Origin: Acetobacteraceae bacterium
GTDB taxonomy: Bacteria; Pseudomonadota; Alphaproteobacteria; Acetobacterales; Acetobacteraceae
Length of the DNA stretch: 15,577 nt
Assembly: GCA_019237355.1 (NCBI GenBank)
Contig: JAFAHH010000043.1
Coordinates: 1 to 15,577 of the forward strand
Direction of reading: 5' to 3'
In this document: positions 8,903 to 15,577 of the stretch, piece after piece
Position numbering within the stretch: position 1 is the stretch's first letter
How the letters are laid out: the number at the start of each line of letters is the position of its first letter
The notes under the pieces: model-generated
Databases searched by the model: none
Seen by the model: only the letters and a program-made list of their open reading frames with translations
What the model was told of the DNA's origin: nothing
Position numbers and translations under genes: made by a program

Positions 8903-10888
8903 TCATCGATGAGTGCGAGCCCGAAGCTCCTGTGGGCTTATCTTTGCCCGCCCAGTCTGGCTGGCCTGGGTGATCAGCTCGCGGCAATTGTGGTCTTCGG
9001 CCGTGCCGAACTGGATGGTCGGCAACAGGGCGGCAAGGGGCGTCAGGAAGGTACCGAGTACTGCTGCGATCCCGCCGCGAACTCCGAGCTCCGTTGGGTT
9101 GGGAAGGATGCTGGGTTTCTTAAGCGGGCCTTTGACGTCTATCGGCGCTGGCAGTGAGCCGATGGTAAAATGCTTGGGTTCGGTTTTCAGTTCGAAGTCG
9201 ATGGTCTGATTGCGAAAATCAATGTCGCCTGAGCCCATGATGTTGTGGTTTTCGGTATCAATCAAGAGAACCTTGCTCGTGAGTACGCCGCGATTGAGCG
9301 GCATATCGATAACCATGCAGCGCATGGGATCTCGGGACGGAATGCCCAGAGCGGACATCAGCGCGTTGCCAAACTCGAGGCCGGAAAGGTCGGCGAGCAG
9401 CGCGCTCAGATCGCCCCCCGCCATGAACAGCTTTACCTCTCCGTTGCCGTTTCCCATCATGGCGGCGACGGAGTTTCCGGTCGTGTCGATAGTGGCCCGC
9501 CCGCCGATCGTGCCAGCCCCCTCGAACAGGTGCGTGGCCGCCATCAGCCGCGCGACATCCACCCGTCTGAAATCAACGTCGGCTTTGGTGTGGATGACAT
9601 TCTCGGGCGCCTCCATCGCGATATTCGCGGAGATTGCTCCCTTGCCGACCGTGAAGCTGGCCGGGTGCAGGTTGATGTTGCCGTCCGTAATGTCGAGATT
9701 CACCACGAGCTGGTCGAGCGGCATGTAACGGCCCTCGATATGGTCGGCGCGGTAGCGCAGCCGAACGTCGGCCGCCTTGAGCTTCGGGAGGTTGAAGGTT
9801 TTGTCAGGGAGCGCGCCCGGGCTCGCCTTGGCCTGTTCAATCGCACGACGCTGCTGCGGAGTCGCGGCCTCCGAGGGCGTACCGGGTGTCCCGCCGATGA
9901 AGCCCGCTAAATCGTTCAGATCCACCCGGCGCGACAAGAGGTCCGCCGTCAGCAGCGGCCGCTCCTTGCCCGGGTCAATCGCGATATTCCCGGCCAGATC
10001 GGAATGGCCAACCGTGCCCGCAAAATGATCGAAACGGATTTTGTTGTTCTGTCGATCATAATCCAGGGCACCGGCGACGTGATACGGCGGTGTCGCCGGG
10101 ATCGGAATTCCGGTGAGATGATAGAGGTCAGCCATATCGGCGCCCCGGAGATCGAGCTTCACATCGGCGCCTTCGAATTTCAACGGATCCTGAACCGTTC
10201 CCTTCAATGATAGCCGCGTGGGGCCGTTTGCTAGCTGGAGGTCGATGGGGTACGGGTGCGATGCTTCGCGCAGGCTGAGCAACGCGCCCCCGACAAAGTG
10301 GCCCGTAATAGGCTGTCCGGCGTAAGTGCCTTTCGCATCGGCCACGATCTGGTCCTCTCGGTGGCCCTGTGCTCCCTCTCTCGTCGCCACATCGACATTG
10401 AAGTCAGCATTCAGCTTCGGCACCACTGCGTGTACGTGTCCATCGGTGATGCGCACAGCGCCAATCTGCGGCGAAGGACCGCCCCCTGAGCTGCCCAAGG
10501 CGAGCTGGTAATTGGATTGTCCAGATTTTGTTGCTTGGGCTTCAACGACGGGATGCTTGATGTCGATCTCGGGTATCCGAATTGCTTTGTTGTGCAAGTA
10601 GCCGGCTACGTCGATCGCTGCGGATAGACTATCGATTTTCGCAAGCGGGACCGGGGCGGGGAAACCGGGTGGGTTCTCGACCACAACATCGTCAAAAGTG
10701 ACTCGGGTAAGACGGCCCAAATGCACGTGCATGTGGGCGATGCTTACTTTCCGGCCCAGTGCTGCGGAGGCACGACTCTCAACCAGTGGGATGAACCAGT
10801 CCCAATTCCAAAAAGCAATCACTAGCCCGATCGCGACAACAATGCCTCCGACCACCGCAAGCCAGCGTGGGAATCGGCGTGTAGCCAT
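8903..10888 (-). CDS. AsmA family protein
   Basis: 661 residues, in the normal size range for this family. One N-terminal membrane helix (about 8-30, WLAVVGGIVVAIGLVIAFW) is followed by a long beta-rich periplasmic part with RKVSIAHMHVHLGRLTRVTFDDVVVENPPGF, the typical AsmA opening, and a C-terminal AsmA-like core (RGVLTSKVLLIDTENHNIMGSGDIDF, TIDFELKTEP, PIDVKGPLKKPSI). It ends in a short tail with DHNCREL. AsmA-like proteins are inner-membrane anchored and are thought to move lipids toward the outer membrane or affect its assembly; the exact paralogue is not assignable here. ATG 10888 is chosen because the membrane helix starts at once; a longer open frame to 10960 lacks a better start. It follows nadC on the same strand after 120 bases. 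Confidence 0.88.
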   Translation of the reverse strand: MATRRFPRWLAVVGGIVVAIGLVIAFWNWDWFIPLVESRASAALGRKVSIAHMHVHLGRLTRVTFDDVVVENPPGFPAPVPLAKIDSLSAAIDVAGYLHNKAIRIPEIDIKHPVVEAQATKSGQSNYQLALGSSGGGPSPQIGAVRITDGHVHAVVPKLNADFNVDVATREGAQGHREDQIVADAKGTYAGQPITGHFVGGALLSLREASHPYPIDLQLANGPTRLSLKGTVQDPLKFEGADVKLDLRGADMADLYHLTGIPIPATPPYHVAGALDYDRQNNKIRFDHFAGTVGHSDLAGNIAIDPGKERPLLTADLLSRRVDLNDLAGFIGGTPGTPSEAATPQQRRAIEQAKASPGALPDKTFNLPKLKAADVRLRYRADHIEGRYMPLDQLVVNLDITDGNINLHPASFTVGKGAISANIAMEAPENVIHTKADVDFRRVDVARLMAATHLFEGAGTIGGRATIDTTGNSVAAMMGNGNGEVKLFMAGGDLSALLADLSGLEFGNALMSALGIPSRDPMRCMVIDMPLNRGVLTSKVLLIDTENHNIMGSGDIDFRNQTIDFELKTEPKHFTIGSLPAPIDVKGPLKKPSILPNPTELGVRGGIAAVLGTFLTPLAALLPTIQFGTAEDHNCRELITQASQTGRAKISPQELRARTHR

Positions 10889-11008
10889 CTCAAGAACCTG
10901 CCGAATTGAGTGAGAACGGACCAGATGTGGCGAGGTTGCCCAACCCGAGCCGTCGAGCAACGATAGGAGCGATGCGCGCCGATGCTGACCGGCCTTTGGC
11001 TCGCTCTT

Positions 11009-11863
11009 TTATGGGCCGAGATAATCGAGACCGATATCCAGCGCCGGCGCGCTATGCGTAAGCCAGCCTACGGAGATTAAATCAACGCCCGTTTGCGCAA
11101 TTGCTGGGGCGGTTTCGGGCGTGATCCGCCCGGACGCCTCTGTAATCGCCCGGCCAGAGGTGATTGAGACCGCTTCCGCTAATAGGGGGAGGCTCATGTT
11201 ATCCAGCAACACCGCATCCACTCCGAGCTCGAGCGCTTCCTGAAGTTGGTCCAAGGTATCGACCTCGACCTGGATCTTGACCAGATGTCCGATCGCAGCG
11301 CGCGCTCGCTCCACGGCCGGGCTGATGCCACCGGCGATGGCGATGTGGTTGTCTTTGATCAGCACAGCGTCGTCCAGGCCGAAGCGGTGATTGCTCCCGC
11401 CGCCGACGCGGACCGCGTATTTTTGCAAACCGCGCAGCCCAGGCGTGGTCTTACGCGTGCAGACAATCCGGGCCTTCTGGCCGGCCGCGGCGGCGACGAT
11501 CGAGGCGGTTGCAGTCGCGATGCCGCTTAAGTGACACAGGAAGTTCAGTGCTGTTCTTTCGGCGGTCAGTAAGCCTCGAGCCGGCCCCTCTATTGACGCG
11601 ATGCGCTCGCCGGGTGCGACCGCATCGCCATCCCGGCGCTTGGCAAGGAGCCGAAGGGCCGGATCCATCATTCGAAAAGCCATGCAAGCAATGTCAAGCC
11701 CGGCGACCACACCGGCTTGCCGCGCGACCAGGGCGGTTCGGGCGCGCTGCGTTGGGGGTACGATCGCGTCGGTGGTGACATCGCCGGCACGGCCGAGATC
11801 CTCGAGCAGCGCCGCCCGGACCAGCGGTTCCACCATGAGGGCGGGAACAGGTGAGATGCTCAT
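11009..11863 (-). CDS. nadC: nicotinate-nucleotide pyrophosphorylase (quinolinate phosphoribosyltransferase)
   Basis: 284 residues, normal for NadC. It converts quinolinate and PRPP to nicotinate mononucleotide, CO2 and pyrophosphate, the third step of de novo NAD synthesis, in the cytosol. Family motifs are all present: EDLGRAGDVTTDA, TRKTTPGLR (136-144), GGGSNHR (154-160), KDNH (170-173), VEVD (199-202), LDNM (220-223) and EASGRI (242-247). The start MSISPVPALM is chosen because it follows the nadA stop by 14 nt; the longer open frame runs back into nadA. It is last in the nadA-nadC pair. nadB, often between the two, is not here. Confidence 0.95.
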   Translation of the reverse strand: MSISPVPALMVEPLVRAALLEDLGRAGDVTTDAIVPPTQRARTALVARQAGVVAGLDIACMAFRMMDPALRLLAKRRDGDAVAPGERIASIEGPARGLLTAERTALNFLCHLSGIATATASIVAAAAGQKARIVCTRKTTPGLRGLQKYAVRVGGGSNHRFGLDDAVLIKDNHIAIAGGISPAVERARAAIGHLVKIQVEVDTLDQLQEALELGVDAVLLDNMSLPLLAEAVSITSGRAITEASGRITPETAPAIAQTGVDLISVGWLTHSAPALDIGLDYLGP

Positions 11864-11877
11864 GTAGGCGGCAGGCC

Positions 11878-12855
11878 TCACACGGCGAGCATCCGCTCGA
11901 CCGCCCGGCGAGCACGGGCTGCAATCGCGGGGTCGATGGTGATTTCGTGCCGGTTCTGCTCCAGCGCTTCGCGGATATTGGCGAGCGTAATCCGCTTCAT
12001 GTGCGGGCACAGATTGCAGGGCCGGATAAATTCCAGCTCAGGGTGCTGGATTGAGACGTTGTCGCTCATGGAGCACTCGGTCAGCAACACGACCCGGCCC
12101 GGCTTATGGCCGGCGACATAGTCCGACATTGCCGCCGTGGAGCCGGAGAAATCTGCCTCTGCCACAACCTCAGGCGGGCATTCCGGGTGCGCCAAAATCA
12201 CGACGCCGGGGAACTGCCAGCGTAACCCGCGCACCTCGGCCGCTGTGAACCGCTCGTGCACCTCGCAATGTCCGGCCCAGGTAAATATCTTTACATCGGT
12301 TTCGGCCGCGACGTTTTGGGCGAGGTATTCGTCGGGCAACATGATGACCTGCTCGGCGCCAAGCGATTCAACAATCTTGCGGGCGTTACTCGAAGTGCAG
12401 CAGATGTCCGACTCGGCTTTCACGGCGGCCGAGGTGTTGACATACGTCACGACCGGCACGCCGGGATAGCGCTGGCGAAGTAACCTCACATCCTTCGGGG
12501 TGATCGATTCCGCGAGCGAGCAGCCGGCGCGCGTATCCGGAATCAGCACCGTTTTTTCTGGGTTCAGCAACTTCGCCGTCTCGGCCATGAAATGCACGCC
12601 TGCGAGCACGATCACGTCGGCCTCGGCAGCCATCGCCTTGCGGGCGAGGGCGAGACTGTCGCCGACCAGATCGGCAACACAATGAAAAATCTCCGGCGTT
12701 TGGTAGTTATGCGCGAGAACGACGGCATTCCGCTGGCGTTTGAGGGCAAGGATCGCCTCGACATCATCGGCAAAGAACGGCCACTCGATCGGCGGGATGA
12801 CATGGCGCACCCGCTCGTAAAGCGGAGCAGTTCGGGTAAAAGCCTCGGATAGCAT
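11878..12855 (-). CDS. nadA: quinolinate synthase A
   Basis: 325 residues. It condenses iminoaspartate with dihydroxyacetone phosphate to quinolinate using a [4Fe-4S] cluster. The three likely cluster cysteines are C112 (AGCSLAE), C197 (AGHCEVH) and C283 (CNLCPHMK), matching family positions. VLAHNYQTPEI, LAGVHFMAETAKLL and SDICCTSSNA are also typical. The start ATG 12855 has GGAG 8 nt upstream, and that GGAG lies inside the proximal palindromic operator (12861-12877), so a bound repressor would cover the ribosome-binding site region in DNA. The gene sits 58 bases downstream of the nadQ-type regulator and 14 bases upstream of nadC, on the same strand. Confidence 0.95.
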   Translation of the reverse strand: MLSEAFTRTAPLYERVRHVIPPIEWPFFADDVEAILALKRQRNAVVLAHNYQTPEIFHCVADLVGDSLALARKAMAAEADVIVLAGVHFMAETAKLLNPEKTVLIPDTRAGCSLAESITPKDVRLLRQRYPGVPVVTYVNTSAAVKAESDICCTSSNARKIVESLGAEQVIMLPDEYLAQNVAAETDVKIFTWAGHCEVHERFTAAEVRGLRWQFPGVVILAHPECPPEVVAEADFSGSTAAMSDYVAGHKPGRVVLLTECSMSDNVSIQHPELEFIRPCNLCPHMKRITLANIREALEQNRHEITIDPAIAARARRAVERMLAV

Positions 12856-12860
12856 GATTT

Positions 12861-12877
12861 ATGCTCCATATGAGCAT
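12861..12877 (-). promoter_or_regulatory. predicted NadQ operator, proximal to nadA
   Basis: ATGCTCCATATGAGCAT is a perfect ATGCTC-N5-GAGCAT palindrome. It ends six bases before the nadA start and includes its Shine-Dalgarno GGAG. Its position and its match in pattern to the second site suggest an NAD-regulator operator. NadQ-type regulators are known from comparative genomics to act on nadABC operons; the match to this site is my inference. Confidence 0.6.
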
Positions 12878-12887
12878 TACCTGCCCA

Positions 12888-12906
12888 TATGCTGCAATCG
12901 AGCATA
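12888..12906 (-). promoter_or_regulatory. predicted NadQ operator, distal to nadA
   Basis: TATGCTGCAATCGAGCATA has TATGCT/AGCATA arms and the same half-site as the proximal operator (ATGCTS...GAGCAT), centre to centre 28 bp away. Read on the minus strand it contains TTGCAG, a possible -35 element for nadA. Confidence 0.55.
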
Positions 12907-12913
12907 AGGAATG

Positions 12914-13837
12914 TCAAGCACGGATAAGCGGAAGCTTGGTCCCGGCTACCGCACGCTCCGCCATAATCTCCCGCCGGAACCGGAACAGCTTGGCTGGGCG
13001 GCCACCGGTATCTTGGGTGGTTTCTCCGGTTTCCTCCACCAGCTCCTGTTGCTCGATGAGCCTCCGGAAATTCTGTTTATGCACGAGCCGACCGGCAATC
13101 GCCTCCACCGCACGCTGCAATCGCAGCAGGGTAAAGCTCGGCGGCATCAGCTCGAACACGATCGGCCGGTATTTGATTTTGGCGCGCAGACGGGCGATTG
13201 CCGTCGCCAAGATGCGTCGGTGGTCGAGCAGCATGGCTTGGCCCGGAACGGGAGTCTTGGCGGCCGCCTCCGCCACCAGGCTCGCCTCATAGAGCAGCTC
13301 GTACCGCTGGAGCACCAGCTCTTCGTTCCAGGTCCGGCCATTCAGGCCAAAGGTGATGGCGGCGCGCTGCTGCCGCTCTTGTGCGATCGGACCGGGCGCG
13401 AGTTCTGCCCATTCGGCCAGCCGCGGCGCAAGCGCGTGCTCGATTAGCCCGGGCGGGCCGGCCCGATGGTCCTCCCAAGGGAGATATCGATACCAATTGC
13501 GCCAGCCGGGGTCGTGGTCGCCAGAGGCCGGGATCTCACGCGTCAGGCCGAGATAGCTGATCGAGATAACCCGGGGGCCGCCCGCAGCATTCGTCCGGTC
13601 ACGATCGGCAAAAGTATAGAGCTGTTCGAGGTAGCCCAGAGGGTGGTGGGTTTGTTCCTCAACCCATGCCCGCAAGCCCGACTGGAGAGAGCGGTGCCCG
13701 AGTTCGAAGGGACCGGAGGGCAAAGCCCGCCCGTCCTGCAGGGTCAGCACTCGTGGGCTTCCGCCATCAACCGCGACCAGCACCGCGATCAGTTCGGCGG
13801 CAAGGGAGTGTGCAGCGACTGGGAATGCGGTATCCAC
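12914..13837 (-). CDS. nadQ: NAD biosynthesis regulator, NadQ type (Nudix-like domain plus winged helix)
   Basis: 307 residues. The N-terminal half (about 15-150) is a Nudix-like fold: AELIAVLVAVDGGSPRVLTL, then GPFELGHRSLQSGLRAWVEEQT where the Nudix box should be, then LEQLYTFADRDR. The box is degenerate (RA in place of the catalytic RE), so it is expected to bind a ligand and not hydrolyse it. The C-terminal part (about 215-300) is winged-helix-like: PPSFTLLRLQRAVEAIAG, HKQNFRRLIEQQ and GRPAKLFRF. This layout fits the NrtR/NadQ group of NAD regulators, and the position directly upstream of nadA-nadC with two palindromes between supports NadQ. The start GTG 13837 follows the toxin stop by 18 nt with only a weak Shine-Dalgarno, so it is probably coupled to the toxin gene. 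Confidence 0.82.
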   Translation of the reverse strand: MDTAFPVAAHSLAAELIAVLVAVDGGSPRVLTLQDGRALPSGPFELGHRSLQSGLRAWVEEQTHHPLGYLEQLYTFADRDRTNAAGGPRVISISYLGLTREIPASGDHDPGWRNWYRYLPWEDHRAGPPGLIEHALAPRLAEWAELAPGPIAQERQQRAAITFGLNGRTWNEELVLQRYELLYEASLVAEAAAKTPVPGQAMLLDHRRILATAIARLRAKIKYRPIVFELMPPSFTLLRLQRAVEAIAGRLVHKQNFRRLIEQQELVEETGETTQDTGGRPAKLFRFRREIMAERAVAGTKLPLIRA

Positions 13838-13855
13838 GGCCAGCGGCGAGCGCGC

Positions 13856-14311
13856 TCAAACGGGTCGAGGGATGCCGAATAGGCGGCTATCCCATTCGAG
13901 TTCCTCGGGGTGGCTGGGAGCGATCCGAGCCGCATCGGAATGCGCGGGATTGACCACGTAGTTAGGCTCCCGGGGAACGATTGCTGAGGGAACCCGTAGC
14001 ACCGCGGTTCGCTGAGCCATCAGCCAAGCTGCGCCCGCTTCGACCGCCTCCGGGCTATTCAGCTCCCGCCAATTCCGGGGCGGGGCCGCAAGCAGGTCGG
14101 TTATTGGAAGATCGTCAGGCACATCGGCCTCAACCACGAGAGTCCCGCGAAAATTCCGCCGCTGGACCAGCCGTTCGAGCATAGCCAGGGCCAGCGACCC
14201 GGAGGCATAAATGACCGGCATGCCGGGCGGGTTCCAACGGCCTCCAGCGGCCGCCGCCCCCGCCCCGTCCCAGACCGGATAAGCTCGGGTCCCGAGCCGG
14301 TAAATCTGCAC
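13856..14311 (-). CDS. RES-domain toxin, predicted NAD+-consuming (Res/MbcT/ParT family)
   Basis: 151 residues, the usual size for a single RES domain. Visible family features are IYRLGT with R5, GGRWNPPGMPVIYAS (R25 within), the LAMLER helix with E46, and the C-terminal NYVVNPAHSDAARI. In known members these conserved Arg and Glu residues form the NAD+ site. Studied RES toxins split NAD+ (MbcT by phosphorolysis; Pseudomonas Res depletes NAD+), and ParT modifies PRPP synthetase using NAD+. The start is GTG 14311, 12 nt after the antitoxin stop and in the same frame, separated from the antitoxin by TAA plus four codons; no good Shine-Dalgarno is seen, so coupled translation is likely. It is followed after 18 nt by the NAD regulator. 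Confidence 0.9.
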   Translation of the reverse strand: MQIYRLGTRAYPVWDGAGAAAAGGRWNPPGMPVIYASGSLALAMLERLVQRRNFRGTLVVEADVPDDLPITDLLAAPPRNWRELNSPEAVEAGAAWLMAQRTAVLRVPSAIVPREPNYVVNPAHSDAARIAPSHPEELEWDSRLFGIPRPV

Positions 14312-14323
14312 GAACTGGTAGCG

Positions 14324-14761
14324 TTACACAGGCAGATCGTACTGGATATTCAGCAGAACGCGCTCGACCTGCCGGGCGCCAAGCTCGGTTATGCTAACCT
14401 CGATCGGGGCCCGGTCCCCGAACAGCGCATGCGGGTGAGTGAGCCAGGCCTGGGCCTCTTGCGCGTCGCCGAAGGCCGTCTGTGCCAGTGCGGTGATTCG
14501 CGCCAGCCGCTCGGCTTTCTGGCTTGAGGAAGGCGAGAGGACTGGCGAGCGCTTGTAAGAAGCCGGCGGGACGACAAGGTTACGAAGCCGCTTCTGCATG
14601 TCCCGATCCGTCGTTGCATGTGCGGCCACTTCATTCGCGACCTCCCGTGGCAAGCCCTTTGCCACGGCCTCGGCGAGCTCGCCAACCGAGCCCGGCGATG
14701 CCCCCAGCACCCGGCCACCGCCCATCGTCTGAACGACTTTGGCAATAGCGACAGGATACAT
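14324..14761 (-). CDS. Xre/MbcA/ParS-type antitoxin of the RES toxin
   Basis: 145 residues. The N-terminal part (about 25-85) is the Xre-like HTH region seen in these antitoxins, ending KRSPVLSPSSSQKAERLARI. The C-terminal part (about 95-145) is the toxin-binding domain (DUF2384): EAQAWLTHPHALFGDRAPIEVSITELGARQVERVLLNIQY. In the family the C-terminus blocks the RES active site and the N-terminus represses its own promoter. ATG 14761 has GGAG 8 nt upstream. The last residues are YDLPV in place of the common YG(V/L) ending. The first gene of the apparent antitoxin-toxin-nadQ operon, it has a promoter-embedded palindrome just upstream. Confidence 0.92.
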   Translation of the reverse strand: MYPVAIAKVVQTMGGGRVLGASPGSVGELAEAVAKGLPREVANEVAAHATTDRDMQKRLRNLVVPPASYKRSPVLSPSSSQKAERLARITALAQTAFGDAQEAQAWLTHPHALFGDRAPIEVSITELGARQVERVLLNIQYDLPV

Positions 14762-14790
14762 GGCTTACTCCGAATGTTCAACTGAGCCGT

Positions 14791-14819
14791 AAAATGAGGC
14801 TCATATGAGCCGGCGTCAA
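14791..14819 (-). promoter_or_regulatory. predicted promoter and operator of the antitoxin-toxin-nadQ operon
   Basis: On the minus strand TTGACG (14814-14819) serves as -35 and, after 17 bases, CATTTT (14791-14796) as a weak -10. The perfect 14-bp palindrome GGCTCATATGAGCC (14798-14811) sits between them, exactly where an autorepressor would block polymerase. A further GAGCC half-site lies at 14784-14788. The likely binder is the antitoxin-toxin complex; the core also resembles the nadA operators. Confidence 0.55.
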
Positions 14820-14983
14820 GGGGCCCGCCCTCGGGAGCAAACCAAAGGCTCTTAATCGCGGCGCTCGTCGCAAAACAGGCCAGCAGTTCAATGGCGTTGC
14901 GTTTTTCTTTTTTCCTTGCTTCAGACATGCTTCTGCTTGATGAAGCCGCTTCCCGGCCACAACCGCAGTGCATCCTGTAGCCA
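14812..14983. other. divergent spacer between toxin-antitoxin operon and MBOAT gene
   Basis: The minus-strand frame in this stretch (MSEARKKEKRNAIELLACF...) has no homologous look and runs into the antitoxin in another frame, so I leave it out. A T-rich run GTTTTTCTTTTTTCC is near 14898-14913. No clear promoter or Shine-Dalgarno for the rightward gene is seen. Confidence 0.3.
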
Positions 14984-15577
14984 ATGCTTTTCAACTCGTA
15001 CGAGTTCCTGTTTCTTTTCTTCCCGCTCACCCTCGCCGCGTACTTCTTCGGCGGCCGAACGGGCACTGCGCGCTGTGCCATAATCCTAGCGGCCTCTTTG
15101 GTTTTTTATGGCTGCTGGGATGTTCGGTTCCTCTCCCTCTTGCTCGGCTCCATTATCGTAAACTACGGAATCGGTTGGCGCCTCCGGAGAGATGTCGCTG
15201 AGGGACCACAGCGGCGAGCGACGGCGCTGCTGGTTCTAGGCGTTACCGTGAACCTCGTTGTGCTGGGTATGTTCAAATACGCCCATTTCATGGTCGAGAA
15301 CATCAATGCGCTTACAGGGGCGGATATCACCCTAGGCCGCATTATTCTGCCGCTCGGCATCTCCTTTTTCACCTTCGAGCAGATTGGATTTCTCACCGAT
15401 CTCCGGCGTGGAGCCCAGTACCGCCTCGATCCCCTTCGCTACGCCGTTTTTGTTGCATTCTTCCCGAGGCTCGTTGCGGGTCCGATCCTGCGCTATGGGG
15501 AAATCGTGCCCCAGCTCGAGCCGAGCGCCGCCGAGCGGCATCCCGCGGCGGATCTGGCAGTCGGCCTGACGATTTTT
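14984..15577 (+). CDS. MBOAT family O-acyltransferase, AlgI-like (3'-partial)
   Basis: The first 198 residues are present and the gene runs off the right edge. MLFNSYEFLFLFFPLTLAAYF is the classic AlgI/DltB-type N-terminus. LPLGISFFTFEQIGFLTDLRRG and YAVFVAFFPRLVAGPILRYGEIVPQL are core motifs of the family. Such proteins span the inner membrane many times and move acyl groups (acetyl to alginate or other polysaccharides, D-alanyl in DltB) to extracellular acceptors. The catalytic His is expected later, outside the window. The acceptor is not inferable without the downstream genes. ATG 14984 is chosen for family match; no strong Shine-Dalgarno is seen. It is divergent from the toxin-antitoxin operon. 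Confidence 0.93.
   Translation, partial: MLFNSYEFLFLFFPLTLAAYFFGGRTGTARCAIILAASLVFYGCWDVRFLSLLLGSIIVNYGIGWRLRRDVAEGPQRRATALLVLGVTVNLVVLGMFKYAHFMVENINALTGADITLGRIILPLGISFFTFEQIGFLTDLRRGAQYRLDPLRYAVFVAFFPRLVAGPILRYGEIVPQLEPSAAERHPAADLAVGLTIF

Noticed and set aside
9245..9910. 221-codon plus-strand frame opposite the AsmA gene
   Set aside because: Shadow of the AsmA coding strand; composition is Arg/Gly/Ala-rich without recognisable motifs.
11864..12010. 49-residue N-terminal extension of NadC
   Set aside because: It overlaps the end of nadA in another frame and does not resemble NadC.
14389..15081. 230-codon minus-strand frame spanning the antitoxin and the spacer
   Set aside because: It overlaps the well-supported antitoxin in another frame and the MBOAT gene on the other strand; no domain is visible.

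Overview
The window is GC-rich, densely coded bacterial chromosome, almost certainly from an alphaproteobacterium. The strongest lineage clue is a NadQ-type NAD regulator (a family I know only from Alphaproteobacteria) beside nadA-nadC. The tight CAGGGGC-TTT-GCCCCTG hairpins at 981-1122 remind me of dispersed repeats in Acetobacteraceae, but that is recollection and not a test. No rRNA, CRISPR array, integrase or intact insertion sequence is visible.

Layout. 3-792 (+) is the 3' part of an outer-membrane beta-barrel gene with a one-base frameshift. 793-1156 is a gene-free stretch packed with palindromes. 1157-2836 (-) is ettA, a translation-gating ABC-F ATPase, preceded on the same strand by a CAT-anticodon tRNA (2926-2999) and a long hairpin. 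3097-5952 (+) is a membrane-anchored PAS-PAS-GGDEF-EAL c-di-GMP enzyme. One base after its stop begins a di-heme cytochrome c peroxidase (MauG/CcpA family, 5954-6979). A 51-residue membrane protein (-, 7041-7196), a polytopic membrane protein (+, 7340-8383) and a membrane-anchored cupredoxin (-, 8424-8798) follow, so 5.9-8.8 kb looks like a periplasmic redox or copper neighbourhood next to a c-di-GMP enzyme. 8903-10888 (-) is an AsmA-family protein.

The most interesting region is 11009-14811, read right to left on the minus strand: Xre/MbcA/ParS-type antitoxin, RES-domain toxin (a family whose studied members mostly destroy NAD+), NadQ-type NAD regulator, then nadA and nadC. The first three genes are 12-18 nt apart and look like one operon. 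Two ATGCTC-N5-GAGCAT-type palindromes lie between nadQ and nadA, and a GGCTCATATGAGCC palindrome lies in the antitoxin promoter. An NAD-destroying toxin thus appears to share a transcript with the regulator of NAD synthesis, directly upstream of the synthesis genes. nadB is absent from this operon. The window ends inside an MBOAT (AlgI-like) O-acyltransferase gene (+, 14984 onward) that is divergent from the toxin-antitoxin operon.
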